From the NCBI GenBank assembly GCA_016710645.1, contig JADJVI010000022.1, positions 62,001-126,000 on the forward strand: DNA of 64,000 nt, written 5' to 3'. Positions 26,391 through 35,214 of the stretch are shown here, piece by piece. The notes beneath the pieces are model-generated. The model was not told the DNA's origin. It did no database searches and worked only from the letters and a program-made list of their open reading frames with translations. This DNA is from Actinomycetales bacterium. Its GTDB lineage: Bacteria; Actinomycetota; Actinomycetes; Actinomycetales; Dermatophilaceae. Within the stretch, counting starts at the first letter, position 1. Every line of letters starts with the position of its first letter. The position numbers were made by a program, and so were the translations under genes.

Positions 26391-28025
26391 TCAGGCAGCC
26401 GTGGGCGGGTTGATCGCAGGAGCACCATGCGTCGAGGGCATGCGTGATCCGCCGATGACGCTGGGTGGTTGATCGGACGGCAGACCCGGCGACGGGTCGG
26501 ATAGCGGGTCAGGTGGGGCCTCGGGTGGCGGTCCGAGTCGGTCACCCGGCGGCGAACCGAGTGGGTCACCCGGCGGCGAACCGAGCCGGTCATCCGGTGG
26601 CGGTCCGAGCCGGTCACCCGGTGGCGGTCCGAGTCGGTCACCCGGCGGCGAACCGAGTGGGTCATCCGGTGGCGGTCCGAGCCGGTCACCCGGTGGCGGA
26701 CCGTGCGTGTCGACTGCACGGGCGGCCAGGGCGCGGTCGTAGGACCCGGGCACGCGATCCCACACGACGGACCTTCCCCGCACACTGGCCGTCAGCCGAT
26801 CACGGTGGACAACGGTGTGGTGTCGACCGCACAACAGCGCAGCGTTGTCCAGAGCCGTGGTGCCACCGTCGATCCAATGCCGCACATGGTGTGCGTCGCA
26901 CCAGTGCGCCGGCGTCTGGCAGCCGGGGAAGGTGCACGAGCGATCGCGCAACCACAGGGCCTTGAGCTGGCCCGGCATGAACAGCCGCTCGGTTCGGCCC
27001 AGGTCGAGCACCTCGCCAGCCGACCCCAGGACGACCGGCACGACGCCTGCCTCACAGGCGGCCTGGCGGACGGTCTCGGGTCCGAGCAGCATCCCGTCGG
27101 CACTCGATCCAACGACCCGACCCGCCCCCACCCGGTCACGCAGGTCTGCCCAGGACATCGTCACCATGAGCGTGGACTTGGTGCCAGCGGGCAGGCGGTC
27201 GCCGGCAGCGGTGGCCCGACGGCATACCTCGATCAGTGCCTGGCCGCGGCGCAGCCGGGCCGGGCGCACGTCGCGCGCACCGTCTGGATCGGGTTTCGGC
27301 GCGGACAGCGGCCCGATCGCGGCTTCCAGGACTGCCTTGCCTTCGGCGTCGAGGGTGAGGTGGTAGGTGAAGGCGCCGAGTTCGTCTCCGTATGCCGCCG
27401 ACAGCGCCACCAGCCCGGCCGCCGCATCCTGCTCGGCTTGGAACTGCCCCGGGTGCCCGTGTTGGGCCAGCAGGCGCACGCGCAACTCGCGCACCGCCCG
27501 AGTGCCGTAGGCCGCCCCGACCGTCAGCATGGACTCCACCACCGTCGGCACGGCCTCGGGCACCAGACGCGGGCGCAACCGATCGATCTCGCGGATCACC
27601 GACACCGCCACCGGAATCGGCACCCGCCCCTCGCAGGCCGCAGCCGTCACCGGCGCGGTCGTCAACCGACCACCGGCTTCCACCACGGTCGCGACGTGGG
27701 CGCACCCGCCCGCCACGGCCAGCGATGGAGCGTGCTGCGCGATCCACGCGGTCAGTGACCCGGCCTGACTGGCCGACACTTCACCTCGGGTGACGGCCTC
27801 TCGAACGACCGCGACGCGGCCGGCCGCGGCCAAGGTGCACACCTCGTCGAGGGTCGTCAGCAACGCCGCGAGCTCACCGCCGGACGCCTGCCAGAGCGTC
27901 TCTACCAGCCCGACGAGGGCCACGCGTGCCGCCGCAAGCGACTCGGCTCGATCAGCCACGGAGGCACCGGCGCGGGCCGCTCCCAGTTCAGCATCGTCAG
28001 GACTCACCGCGCACCTCGCTTCCAT
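26391..28025 (-). CDS. DUF222/HNH endonuclease-like protein, with octapeptide repeats
   Basis: The 544-residue protein is of the 13E12/REP13E12 type: a DUF222 N-terminal region (about 20-290) and an HNH motif at about 355-410 containing DRSCTFPGCQTPAHWCDAHHVRHWIDGG and CGRHHTVVH. Cys pairs in CTFPGC and the HH dyad fit a Zn-bound HNH nuclease. The C-terminal 100 residues are a Pro/Gly tail with about seven tandem octapeptides of the type GPPPGDRL. Biological role unknown; such genes are multicopy in actinobacteria, and a second copy lies at 46090-47781. Promoter probably in 28026-28198. Confidence 0.87.
   Translation of the reverse strand: MEARCAVSPDDAELGAARAGASVADRAESLAAARVALVGLVETLWQASGGELAALLTTLDEVCTLAAAGRVAVVREAVTRGEVSASQAGSLTAWIAQHAPSLAVAGGCAHVATVVEAGGRLTTAPVTAAACEGRVPIPVAVSVIREIDRLRPRLVPEAVPTVVESMLTVGAAYGTRAVRELRVRLLAQHGHPGQFQAEQDAAAGLVALSAAYGDELGAFTYHLTLDAEGKAVLEAAIGPLSAPKPDPDGARDVRPARLRRGQALIEVCRRATAAGDRLPAGTKSTLMVTMSWADLRDRVGAGRVVGSSADGMLLGPETVRQAACEAGVVPVVLGSAGEVLDLGRTERLFMPGQLKALWLRDRSCTFPGCQTPAHWCDAHHVRHWIDGGTTALDNAALLCGRHHTVVHRDRLTASVRGRSVVWDRVPGSYDRALAARAVDTHGPPPGDRLGPPPDDPLGSPPGDRLGPPPGDRLGPPPDDRLGSPPGDPLGSPPGDRLGPPPEAPPDPLSDPSPGLPSDQPPSVIGGSRMPSTHGAPAINPPTAA
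26512..26703 (-). repeat. 24-base tandem repeats encoding GPPPGDRL-type octapeptides
   Basis: About eight degenerate 24-base units lie within the 3' part of the DUF222/HNH gene. Base changes between units alter P/S at position 2 and G/D at position 5. Being a multiple of three, copy-number change would not shift the frame. Edges are approximate. Confidence 0.8.
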
Positions 28026-28198
28026 GAAGACGCTTAACTGAAGGACAACTCCGTTCAGGTTCGATCATACGTTCTATTGCGAACTCCGTCAAGAGCACCA
28101 GAGACACGGGTATGCCGGTGGGTCGCCGCCGCGAGCTTGGCTCGTCGCCGCGCCTGGGAGGGCCAACTCGTTCCGGCCTCGCGGGCAGTTATAGGACG

Positions 28199-29587
28199 TC
28201 AGACGGTGGCGTCGACCGAACCGTCGGAACCGTCGACCGAACCGTCGGAACCGTCGACCGACGTGGCCGCGTAGTCGACCGACGTGGCCGCGTATTCGGC
28301 CATCGCCCTGGCGACCGCAGTCAGCGCGTCAGCCAGCTGACCCAGAGTTGTGGTGTTGTCACGACCCCTTGGGCCGAAGAGGTAACGAACCACCGGCTCG
28401 TTGCCATGCTTGAGCGAGTCGCTCTTGGCCGACGCGTCCGCGACCACCCTCACCGGATTCCCGTCGAGAGTCAGCGCCCGCCCATCCGCTGGCCCAACCT
28501 GCTGTTGACCCTGCCGCTCACCCTCCTGCTCACCCTCCTGTTCACCGTCCTGCTCACGCTCCTGCTCACCCGCCTTCTCACCCTGCCGCTTCGCCCGCAG
28601 GCCTTCGGCGTCCCGGGGCCACAGGGTCAGCGAACCGTCGGCGATCCAGCTCGCGAGACTCGCGTGTACGGCGCTGAGGAAATCCTGCGGGATCACCGCC
28701 CGAGTGCGTGACGTCAAGGGCGCGACTCCCACCTGGAGCATCGGCTGGCTCGGCTGGAGGATGTCGGTGGCGTAATCCAGGACGTGCGCGATGAGTGCGC
28801 CGTTGGATCCGTGGATCCGCAGCTCCGGCCCGAGTCGCTGCCTGCTGAAGTGGCGCACAGCCACGCGCAGGCCCGTTGACGGCTCCGCCAGCCGCTCGTC
28901 CACCTGATCGATGAGCCACTGCGAGGTCAGCCGGGTGCGGATCATGGTGGCGGCCTTGACGGTCTGTCCCCCCAGGGCGTCGCGCACCCACCGGTCGCCC
29001 GCGACCGGGTGATAGTCGGCAGCCGACAGGACGTGGTTGATCAAGGCACGCCAGTCGGTCGCGACACTGCTGACCCACGGGACGGTGCTCGACCGGAAGG
29101 CGTCGAGGAAGTGCTCGAAGGTCGCGTCGACCCAACGAGAGGTCCCGTCACTACCGCCGCCTCCCGCGCGCGCCTTCTCCTCCCGCGTGGCCGGCAGTGC
29201 GGCCAACGTCAAGAGAACCCAGACCTCCGGAGTGGGGAGACTCTTGCCCCGCCTACTGACCGCGTCTGAATACCTGCCGAGTTGGCCCGTTTGCAGCCCG
29301 TCGAGCGTCTTCGCCTCGATGACGGCGACCACGGTGCCCAACACCGCGACGACCAGGTCGACCTTGAGATATTGCGTCGCCACCCGTAGCTCCGACGGAG
29401 CAAGATCACCGCGGGCGACCTGGTCGACCAGACCGCCAGTCGCCCCCATTGCACTCAGCCAACGAGCCGTCGTGACCGGGTCGGCCTGCATGAGATCAGC
29501 AGCCAGCGCCGTCCAGGTGTTCTCCCAGAAACTGCCCAGCAGGTGTTGCAGAGGGAGCTTGGGATGGGTCAGGTCGGATGTGGCCAT
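28199..29587 (-). CDS. PD-(D/E)XK nuclease-like protein with repetitive C-terminus
   Basis: The 462-residue protein has an N-terminal restriction-endonuclease-like segment: YLKVDLVVAVLGTVVAVIEAKT (about 74-96), where D-x(n)-E-x-K fits the PD-(D/E)XK core. The rest is alpha/beta sequence I do not recognise, followed by a Glu/Gln/Gly-rich tract (GEQEREQDGEQEGEQEGE, about 355-375). The last 30 residues are two YAATSVD and two GSDGSVD heptapeptides. AAAGGAGG precedes ATG 29587. The neighbours are a DUF222/HNH gene and LtrA; no methylase is nearby. A defence or DNA-repair function is possible but unproven. Confidence 0.65.
   Translation of the reverse strand: MATSDLTHPKLPLQHLLGSFWENTWTALAADLMQADPVTTARWLSAMGATGGLVDQVARGDLAPSELRVATQYLKVDLVVAVLGTVVAVIEAKTLDGLQTGQLGRYSDAVSRRGKSLPTPEVWVLLTLAALPATREEKARAGGGGSDGTSRWVDATFEHFLDAFRSSTVPWVSSVATDWRALINHVLSAADYHPVAGDRWVRDALGGQTVKAATMIRTRLTSQWLIDQVDERLAEPSTGLRVAVRHFSRQRLGPELRIHGSNGALIAHVLDYATDILQPSQPMLQVGVAPLTSRTRAVIPQDFLSAVHASLASWIADGSLTLWPRDAEGLRAKRQGEKAGEQEREQDGEQEGEQEGERQGQQQVGPADGRALTLDGNPVRVVADASAKSDSLKHGNEPVVRYLFGPRGRDNTTTLGQLADALTAVARAMAEYAATSVDYAATSVDGSDGSVDGSDGSVDATV
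28211..28294 (-). repeat. two pairs of 21-base tandem repeats
   Basis: Units 28211-28231 and 28232-28252 are identical, as are 28253-28273 and 28274-28294. All four share the first 9 bases. They encode (YAATSVD)2 and (GSDGSVD)2 at the C-terminus of the nuclease-like protein. In-frame, so copy change would only alter tail length. Confidence 0.88.
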
Positions 29588-29660
29588 GGGCGGGCTCCTC
29601 CTTTGCTGCGCGGCCTTCATCCTGGCAGGGACGGGTGTCAGCACCGGGAGCAGACAGGAC

Positions 29661-29718
29661 GGGTATGCCGTCGGGCGCGGTCGGTTGGTGCACGAGCCGG
29701 AGGGTTCACGGCATACCC
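29661..29718. repeat. inverted pair of the dispersed 9-mer in a divergent promoter region
   Basis: GGGTATGCCGT (29661-29671) and ACGGCATACCC (29708-29718) form perfect 11-base arms with a 36-base loop, between the divergent nuclease-like and LtrA genes. Unlike the copy at 21613, this pair is not at gene ends, so it is not simply a terminator. Confidence 0.8.
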
Positions 29719-29764
29719 GACCTTGCGGGAGCCGGGGCGCACCCGCTGGACCTACCATCCCCCC

Positions 29765-31021
29765 ATGAGCAAAGGCCCGGTCGCCCACGGACGTCGGCCC
29801 ATGCAGGGTCGCGAGCCGGACGAGCAGCACCGCGTGGCGACTCCGCTCGAGCTGATCTTCGACCTCACCTTCGTCGTGGCGATCTCGCTCTGCGGCTCGC
29901 AATTGGCCCAGGCGCTGGCGGCCGGCCACATCGGCGGGGGGATCCTCGGGTTCGCGTTCGGGATGTTCGGGATCCTCTGGGCGTGGATGGGCTACACCTG
30001 GTTCGCGTCGGCGTTCGACACCGACGACTGGGCCATGCGCATTGCCACCCTCGTGCAGATGGTGGGCGTGCTGGTGCTCGGCCTTGGGCAGGCGCCGCTC
30101 TTCGCGTCGATCGAGCAGGGGCACTGGGACAACCGCGCCCTCATCGCCGGCTACGTCATCATGCGAGTCTCGATGATCTACCTCTGGCTCCGGGTGGCCA
30201 AGGACGCGCCGGAGTATGCCGTGCGCGGCCACGCGTTCGCGAAGGGCATCGTCATCACCCAACTCGTCTGGGTGGTCCTCGGCGTGCTCGACCTGCCGAT
30301 GGTGCCCGCCCTGATCGGCAGCCTGTTCGGCTTGGCTCTGGAGTTCTACGGCGTGGTCTGGGTGCAGCGGCGGGCCGGCAACACGACGCCATGGCACCCC
30401 CACCACATCAGCGAGCGCTACAGCCTGCTGGTCATCATCGCCCTCGGTGAGGTCATCCTCGGCACGACCACCGCGGTCGGAGCGATGGTGGAGCGCCAAG
30501 GGTGGACGGTCGACGCGGGAGTTGTCGCGGTCGCCGGCATCTCGCTGGCGGTGGGGATCTGGTGGTGCTACTTCGCCATCCCGTGGGGCGACCTGCTCGC
30601 GGCCTATCGCGCCAAGGGGATGGGCTTCGGCTACGGCCACATGCCGCTCTACGTCGTGCTTGCCGCCATCGGAGCCGGCCTGCACGTCGTCGCCTACTAC
30701 GTAGAGGGCGAGGCGACCATCGGGGCGGTCGGCGCCATGCTCACCCTCGCCATCCCGGTCGGCTTGGCCGTGCTGGGGATCTTCACCTTCGCCAATTACC
30801 TTCTGCCGGGCGGAAACTCGTTCCACACCCGGCTGATGAGCATGGTGGGGGCGGCGTTGGTGGCGGCGGTCGCCCTGGCAGCACTGGGTGTGCCGATCGC
30901 CTGGTGTCTCGGGGTCGTCATGCTCTCGCCGTGGATGGCGGTCACGGCATACGAGGTCAAGGGGCATCGCTATCTGGCACTGCTGTTGGAGAAGTACGGC
31001 GTGACCTCCACCCACGCCTGA
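29765..31021 (+). CDS. low temperature requirement A (LtrA) family membrane protein
   Basis: The 418-residue protein has about 10-12 TM segments and the LtrA signature E-L-I/F-F-D-L-x-x-V-V-A-I (TPLELIFDLTFVVAISLCGSQLA, about 27-50). HHISERYSLLVIIALGEVIL (about 215-235) is the second conserved block of the family. LtrA was named from a Listeria cold-growth mutant; its molecular function is unknown. The start is ATG 29765. Confidence 0.9.
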   Translation: MSKGPVAHGRRPMQGREPDEQHRVATPLELIFDLTFVVAISLCGSQLAQALAAGHIGGGILGFAFGMFGILWAWMGYTWFASAFDTDDWAMRIATLVQMVGVLVLGLGQAPLFASIEQGHWDNRALIAGYVIMRVSMIYLWLRVAKDAPEYAVRGHAFAKGIVITQLVWVVLGVLDLPMVPALIGSLFGLALEFYGVVWVQRRAGNTTPWHPHHISERYSLLVIIALGEVILGTTTAVGAMVERQGWTVDAGVVAVAGISLAVGIWWCYFAIPWGDLLAAYRAKGMGFGYGHMPLYVVLAAIGAGLHVVAYYVEGEATIGAVGAMLTLAIPVGLAVLGIFTFANYLLPGGNSFHTRLMSMVGAALVAAVALAALGVPIAWCLGVVMLSPWMAVTAYEVKGHRYLALLLEKYGVTSTHA

Positions 31022-31064
31022 GCACTGGCACTGGAACTGGCGCTGGCGCGGATGCGACCCCGCG

Positions 31065-32285
31065 TCAGCGGTGCACGGGCTGCGTCAGGGCCGCGATCGG
31101 CACGGCCCATAGCCGCTCCCCGAGTGGATAGCTGTCTCGGCCGGAGTGAACCACGAGTCCCAGCAAGAACCGCTCGCCTTGTTGATCGCGCAGCCACTCC
31201 AACGTTCGCGCGTCGGCCGGGCCGGGATGCGTGCCGAGCTTGACCTCGATACCCACCAGCCCCGCCGCGGTCTCCACCACCGCGTCGACCTCGCGCTCTC
31301 CGGCGCTGGTGCGCAGGTGCAACAGGGCACCCCGCACAAGATCGACCTGCGGTCGCAGCTGCTGCATGACAAAGGACTCGAGGTAGCGCCCAGCCACGGA
31401 GTGATTCGCCCGGAGGTCGGAAACCGCGAGGTCCGACAGAGCCAGGGCCATCGCCGTGTCTGCGAGGAATCGCTTGGGATAGGCCGTCAGGCGGGCGAGG
31501 CGATTGCTGGAGAAGGCCGGGGTCGGCACGGAGAGATGGGCCCGCAACAGCAGGTCGTCGTAGTGCTTCCAGGTCACCTTGTTGATGTCGGCTGCCTCCC
31601 AAACCCGTTGATCGGGCACGGCCTGCCCGGTCAACGTGGCCAGGACCCGAAGCGTGCGCAGCACTCGTGACGCGTCGCGGCCCTCATCCCCACCGCGTTG
31701 AGCCACCACAGCCGCATACGCATCCAGGAAGAAGGTGGGATCTGGCAGCTGGCGCGCGGCGGGAAAACCCGGCTGAGCCAGCCAGTCGAGGTCGAACGCG
31801 GACGGCGCGCCCGCGGACGCCACCCATTCGTTTCCCGCCACGAGCGACTGAAGCAGGGTCGTCTCGCCGCCGCGCCCCGCCAGCTCCGCGCGGGTCATGG
31901 GACGCATGACGTAGCGGGCTCCCCGCCCGGTGAGTGGATAGGTCGGCCCGTATGCGGCGGGCTCGACGCTGCCGGTGAGGATGAAGCGGCCGGGCGCGGG
32001 GTCGTCGTCGACGATCCGCTTGATCGTCCAGAGCAGGTCGGTTCCCGCGAGCTGCCATTCGTCGACCAGAACCGGAGCCGGGAGCGCCCGCAGATACCCC
32101 TCGGCGTCAGCGCGAAGCTGGTCGAGGTCACGCGGAAGCATGATGACTGACCGGGCCAAGCGACGCGCTGACGTGGTCTTGCCGACCCCTCGCGGCCCGT
32201 CGAGGACCAGCACGGGCGCACCGGTCAACGCCGACTGAAGGGTCAGGTCGAGGTGGCGTGGCAGGTAGTCCACGGGGATGGCCAT
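31065..32285 (-). CDS. AAA ATPase with DUF4143 domain
   Basis: The 406-residue protein has Walker A GPRGVGKTTSARR (about 30), a Walker B-like VLVDEWQLAG (about 72) and an arginine-containing ILTGSVEP (sensor 1, about 100). The C-terminal DUF4143 region contains YLESFVMQQLRPQVD and a PD-(D/E)XK-like core, AGEREVDAVVETAAGLVGIEVKLG (about 330-355). This AAA_14/DUF4143 pair is widespread and of unknown function, with DNA-linked or toxin-antitoxin roles proposed. ATG 32285 is adjacent to a 54-base dyad that overlaps the promoter, suggesting autoregulation. Confidence 0.88.
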   Translation of the reverse strand: MAIPVDYLPRHLDLTLQSALTGAPVLVLDGPRGVGKTTSARRLARSVIMLPRDLDQLRADAEGYLRALPAPVLVDEWQLAGTDLLWTIKRIVDDDPAPGRFILTGSVEPAAYGPTYPLTGRGARYVMRPMTRAELAGRGGETTLLQSLVAGNEWVASAGAPSAFDLDWLAQPGFPAARQLPDPTFFLDAYAAVVAQRGGDEGRDASRVLRTLRVLATLTGQAVPDQRVWEAADINKVTWKHYDDLLLRAHLSVPTPAFSSNRLARLTAYPKRFLADTAMALALSDLAVSDLRANHSVAGRYLESFVMQQLRPQVDLVRGALLHLRTSAGEREVDAVVETAAGLVGIEVKLGTHPGPADARTLEWLRDQQGERFLLGLVVHSGRDSYPLGERLWAVPIAALTQPVHR

Positions 32286-32339
32286 GCATTAAAGGCTACT
32301 CGCTATCCGCAAATGCAGCTATTGAGTAGCGGTTAATGC
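32286..32339. promoter_or_regulatory. 54-base dyad upstream of the AAA/DUF4143 gene
   Basis: Two-part inverted repeat: GCATTAA-3-CTACTC (32286-32301) and GAGTAG-3-TTAATGC (32324-32339), all arms perfect, with a 22-base centre. It begins one base upstream of the start codon of the leftward ATPase gene and is noticeably AT-rich. It may be an operator, an attenuator hairpin in the 5' UTR, or the end of a mobile element. Confidence 0.6.
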
Positions 32340-32504
32340 GGCTGTCGGCACTGCGCTAGGCGGAGCGTGCGTCCTGGCGCTCGTTCTGCCTAGCCAGGGG
32401 AGCCCCGCCAGCCGTCGAGAGGTGCGGAACACCGCGCCGGTATGCCGTGCAGCCGCCTTTGCGACGTGGCTCGCCGCGTGGGGGCGCGCCACTACGGTGG
32501 GTTG

Positions 32505-33743
32505 GTGAGCACCCCGCTGAACCTGGCGCGGGCGATGGGCGAGGACCTCGTCGCGTTGCGCCGCGATCTGCACCGGCACCCCGAGATCGGGCTGCACCTG
32601 CCGCGCACCCAGCAGCGGGTGCTCGATGCGCTGGCCGGGCTGGACCTGGAGATCACTCTCGGCGCTGGGCTCTCGTCGGTGGTCGCGGTGTTGCGGGGCC
32701 GTGCCGCCACCCCAGCGGGCGCCGAGCGGCCGGTGGTCCTCCTGCGCGGCGACATGGACGCCCTCCCGGTGCAGGAGGACCTCCCCCACGACTGGGTGTC
32801 GGCCACCCCCGGGGCGATGCACGCCTGCGGGCACGACCTGCACGTCGCCGCCCTCGTCGGCGCCGCGCGAATTCTGCACGAGCTGCGCGATGACCTCGCC
32901 GGCGACGTCGTCTTCATGTTCCAGCCCGCCGAGGAAGGACCCGGCGGGGCCGAACCCATGATCGCCGAGGGTGCCCTCGACGCGGCTGGGAGGCGAGCGG
33001 ACACGGCATACGCGCTGCATGTCATCTCCAGTGAGCACCCGCGCGGGGTGTGGTGGGGGCGGCCGGGACCCGAGATGGCTGCGAGCGACGAGTTCACCAT
33101 CGTCGTGCGCGGGCGGGGCGGGCACGGGTCGGCGCCGCATCGCACGCTCGACCCGGTGCCGGTGGCGTGCGAGATCGTGCTCGCGCTGCAGTCGACGGTC
33201 GCGCGTGGGCACTCGATCTGGGACCCGGTCGTAGTGACGGTCGGCACGCTGCACGCGGGCACGGCACCCAACATCATCAGCGACGACGCGACCATGACCG
33301 GCACGCTGCGGAGCTTTTCGGCGGCGGCGCGGACGCAACTCCACAACGAGGTCGTCAGGGTGGCCGAGCAGATCGCTGCCGCGCACGGGATGCGCGCCGA
33401 GGTGTCGCTGCATCTGGGCTACCCAGTGACGGTCAACAACCCGGCCGAGTTTGCCTTCGCCAAGGCGACCATCCTCGACCTGTTCGGCACCGAGAGGTGG
33501 GTCGACATGCCCGATCCCGAGGCCGGCGCGGAGGATTTCTCCTATGTGCTGCAGGAGGTGCCGGGGGCCTATGTCTTCCTCAGCGCCTGCGCGAGCTCCG
33601 ATCCGCAGACGGCGGAGGACAATCACTCGCCGCGTGCAGACTTCGACGACTCGGTGCTGCCCGATGCGGCCGCCCTACTGGCCGAGCTCGCCCTGCGCCG
33701 CTGCCGCTCCTCGGTGGAGCTGCCGAGGGGGGACCGCGCATGA
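32505..33743 (+). CDS. M20-family amidohydrolase (peptidase M20D type)
   Basis: The 412-residue metallohydrolase starts at GTG 32505 (LARAMGEDLVALRRDLHRHPEIGLHL). LLRGDMDALPVQED (about 80), HACGHDLHVAALVGAARIL (about 105), QPAEEGPGGAEPMI (about 140) and GRGGHGSAPH (about 205) are the metal-binding and dimerisation blocks of M20D amidohydrolases, related to hippurate and IAA-amino-acid hydrolases. It hydrolyses N-acyl amino acids or similar amides; substrate not determined. Its stop overlaps the ATG of the DUF2252 gene. Confidence 0.9.
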   Translation: MSTPLNLARAMGEDLVALRRDLHRHPEIGLHLPRTQQRVLDALAGLDLEITLGAGLSSVVAVLRGRAATPAGAERPVVLLRGDMDALPVQEDLPHDWVSATPGAMHACGHDLHVAALVGAARILHELRDDLAGDVVFMFQPAEEGPGGAEPMIAEGALDAAGRRADTAYALHVISSEHPRGVWWGRPGPEMAASDEFTIVVRGRGGHGSAPHRTLDPVPVACEIVLALQSTVARGHSIWDPVVVTVGTLHAGTAPNIISDDATMTGTLRSFSAAARTQLHNEVVRVAEQIAAAHGMRAEVSLHLGYPVTVNNPAEFAFAKATILDLFGTERWVDMPDPEAGAEDFSYVLQEVPGAYVFLSACASSDPQTAEDNHSPRADFDDSVLPDAAALLAELALRRCRSSVELPRGDRA

Positions 33744-35191
33744 CTCCGCATGTCGTCGACGGGGCCAACGGCGAGGACTACGTCTCGCTGCGCCGGCGGC
33801 CGATGTCGCGCGAGGAGCGGTTTGCCTTCGGGAAATCGTTGCGGCAGAGGGTGTCTCGCGCCGACCTCGCCATCCACACCACTGATCGCAGCCGCCCCGA
33901 TCCGGTCGCCCTCATCCAGACCAGCCACCTCGGTCGGGTCACAAGCCTCATCCCGATCCGCGTCGCCCGGATGGTGGGGTCGCCCTATGGCTTCCTGCGC
34001 GGCAGCGCGGTGGTCATGGCCGACGACGTCGCCAACCTGCCCGCGACCGGGATCACGCCGGTCGTGGCGGGCGACGCTCACCTGGGCAATTTCGGCTTCT
34101 ACGCTTCCCCCGAGGGCGAACTCGTCATCGACATCAACGATTTCGACGAGGCCCACCCCGGTGGTTGGGAGTGGGACCTGCGTCGGTTGGTCGCCTCCAT
34201 CTGGGTGGCCGGCCGCGAGAACGGCGCCGGCGAGGACCGGTGCGCCGAGGCCGTGATCTCGTGCGTCACGGCATACCGGGATCAAGTCTGGAAACTCGCG
34301 CGGCAGTCGCTGCTGTCGCGCTCCTACGCGCGGCTGGACGCCGACCGGCTCAGCGCGACGACGTCGGACGTGCGGCTGCGCGAGGTGATCAAGCGCTCGG
34401 CCCGCAAGGCGCGTGCCCGCACCAGCGACCGCGCCCTGCCGCGATTCACTCGCGAGGACGGCCAGACCCGGCGCATCGTCGAGGAGCCGCCACTCATCAC
34501 CCGCCTCGACGAGACCGAGTATGCCGTCGTGGCAGCGGGATTGGATGACTACCTCGCGACGCTGGCGCCGCACTGGCGACGGGTGCTCGGCGGCTATCAC
34601 CTGGTCGACATCGCCCACAAGGTCGTCGGCGTCGGGAGTGTCGGGCTGCGGGCCTATGTCGCGCTGCTGGAGGGATCGAGCCCGTCGGATGTCGTCTTCC
34701 TGCAGCTCAAGCAGGCGCGACGGTCGGTGCTCGCCCCCTATGTGCACGGCGAGAAGGCCTGGCACGAGCATCAGGGGCACCGGGTCGTGGAGTACCAGCA
34801 GGCCCTGCAGACGGTCAGCGACCCGCTGCTCGGCTGGACCACGCTCGACGCCCGGCATTACTACGTGCGCCAGTTCCGCAACTCCAAGGGCACCGTCCCG
34901 CTGGACGCCATGGACGCCGCCGCGCTCATCGCCTACGCCGGGGTGGTCGGCAACTTGCTGGCCAAGGGCCACGCCCGCACCAGCGGCGCGTCGATGATCG
35001 CCGGCTATCTGGGGCGCTCGGATGCGGCCGCGCTGGCTCTGGTCGATTTCGCCCGCGGGTATGCCGACCAGACCGAAGCCGACCATGCGGCGTTGGTGGC
35101 GGCGGTGCGTCGTGGCGACCTGCCCTGCGACCCGGCGGCCCTGGAGGCGTCGGGGTCAGCTTTCCGTCCCGGCACGGGTTCCACTCCCTGA
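33740..35191 (+). CDS. DUF2252 protein
   Basis: The 483-residue protein has the DUF2252 blocks: RVARMVGSPYGFLRGSA (about 70-87), GDAHLGNFGFYASPEGE, then NDFDEAHPGGWEWDLRRLVAS (about 130-155) and GHRVVEYQQALQTVSDPLLGW, YVRQFRNSKG (about 375). GDxHxGNFG and D-F-D-E resemble the aminoglycoside-phosphotransferase/kinase fold, so a kinase-like activity is inferred; no substrate is known. ATG 33740 overlaps the amidohydrolase stop (ATGA), so the two are coupled. The IS1380 element begins 23 bases after the stop. Confidence 0.88.
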   Translation: MTPHVVDGANGEDYVSLRRRPMSREERFAFGKSLRQRVSRADLAIHTTDRSRPDPVALIQTSHLGRVTSLIPIRVARMVGSPYGFLRGSAVVMADDVANLPATGITPVVAGDAHLGNFGFYASPEGELVIDINDFDEAHPGGWEWDLRRLVASIWVAGRENGAGEDRCAEAVISCVTAYRDQVWKLARQSLLSRSYARLDADRLSATTSDVRLREVIKRSARKARARTSDRALPRFTREDGQTRRIVEEPPLITRLDETEYAVVAAGLDDYLATLAPHWRRVLGGYHLVDIAHKVVGVGSVGLRAYVALLEGSSPSDVVFLQLKQARRSVLAPYVHGEKAWHEHQGHRVVEYQQALQTVSDPLLGWTTLDARHYYVRQFRNSKGTVPLDAMDAAALIAYAGVVGNLLAKGHARTSGASMIAGYLGRSDAAALALVDFARGYADQTEADHAALVAAVRRGDLPCDPAALEASGSAFRPGTGSTP

Positions 35192-35214
35192 CAAAGGGAT
35201 TGGGTGCGCATTCC

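Noticed and set aside
26512..26703. CRISPR-like array
   Set aside because: Units are 24 bases, contiguous with no spacers, and in frame with a protein.
29588..31015. N-terminal extension of the PD-(D/E)XK-like gene across LtrA
   Set aside because: The extension is LtrA antisense; AAAGGAGG and ATG 29587 mark the true start.
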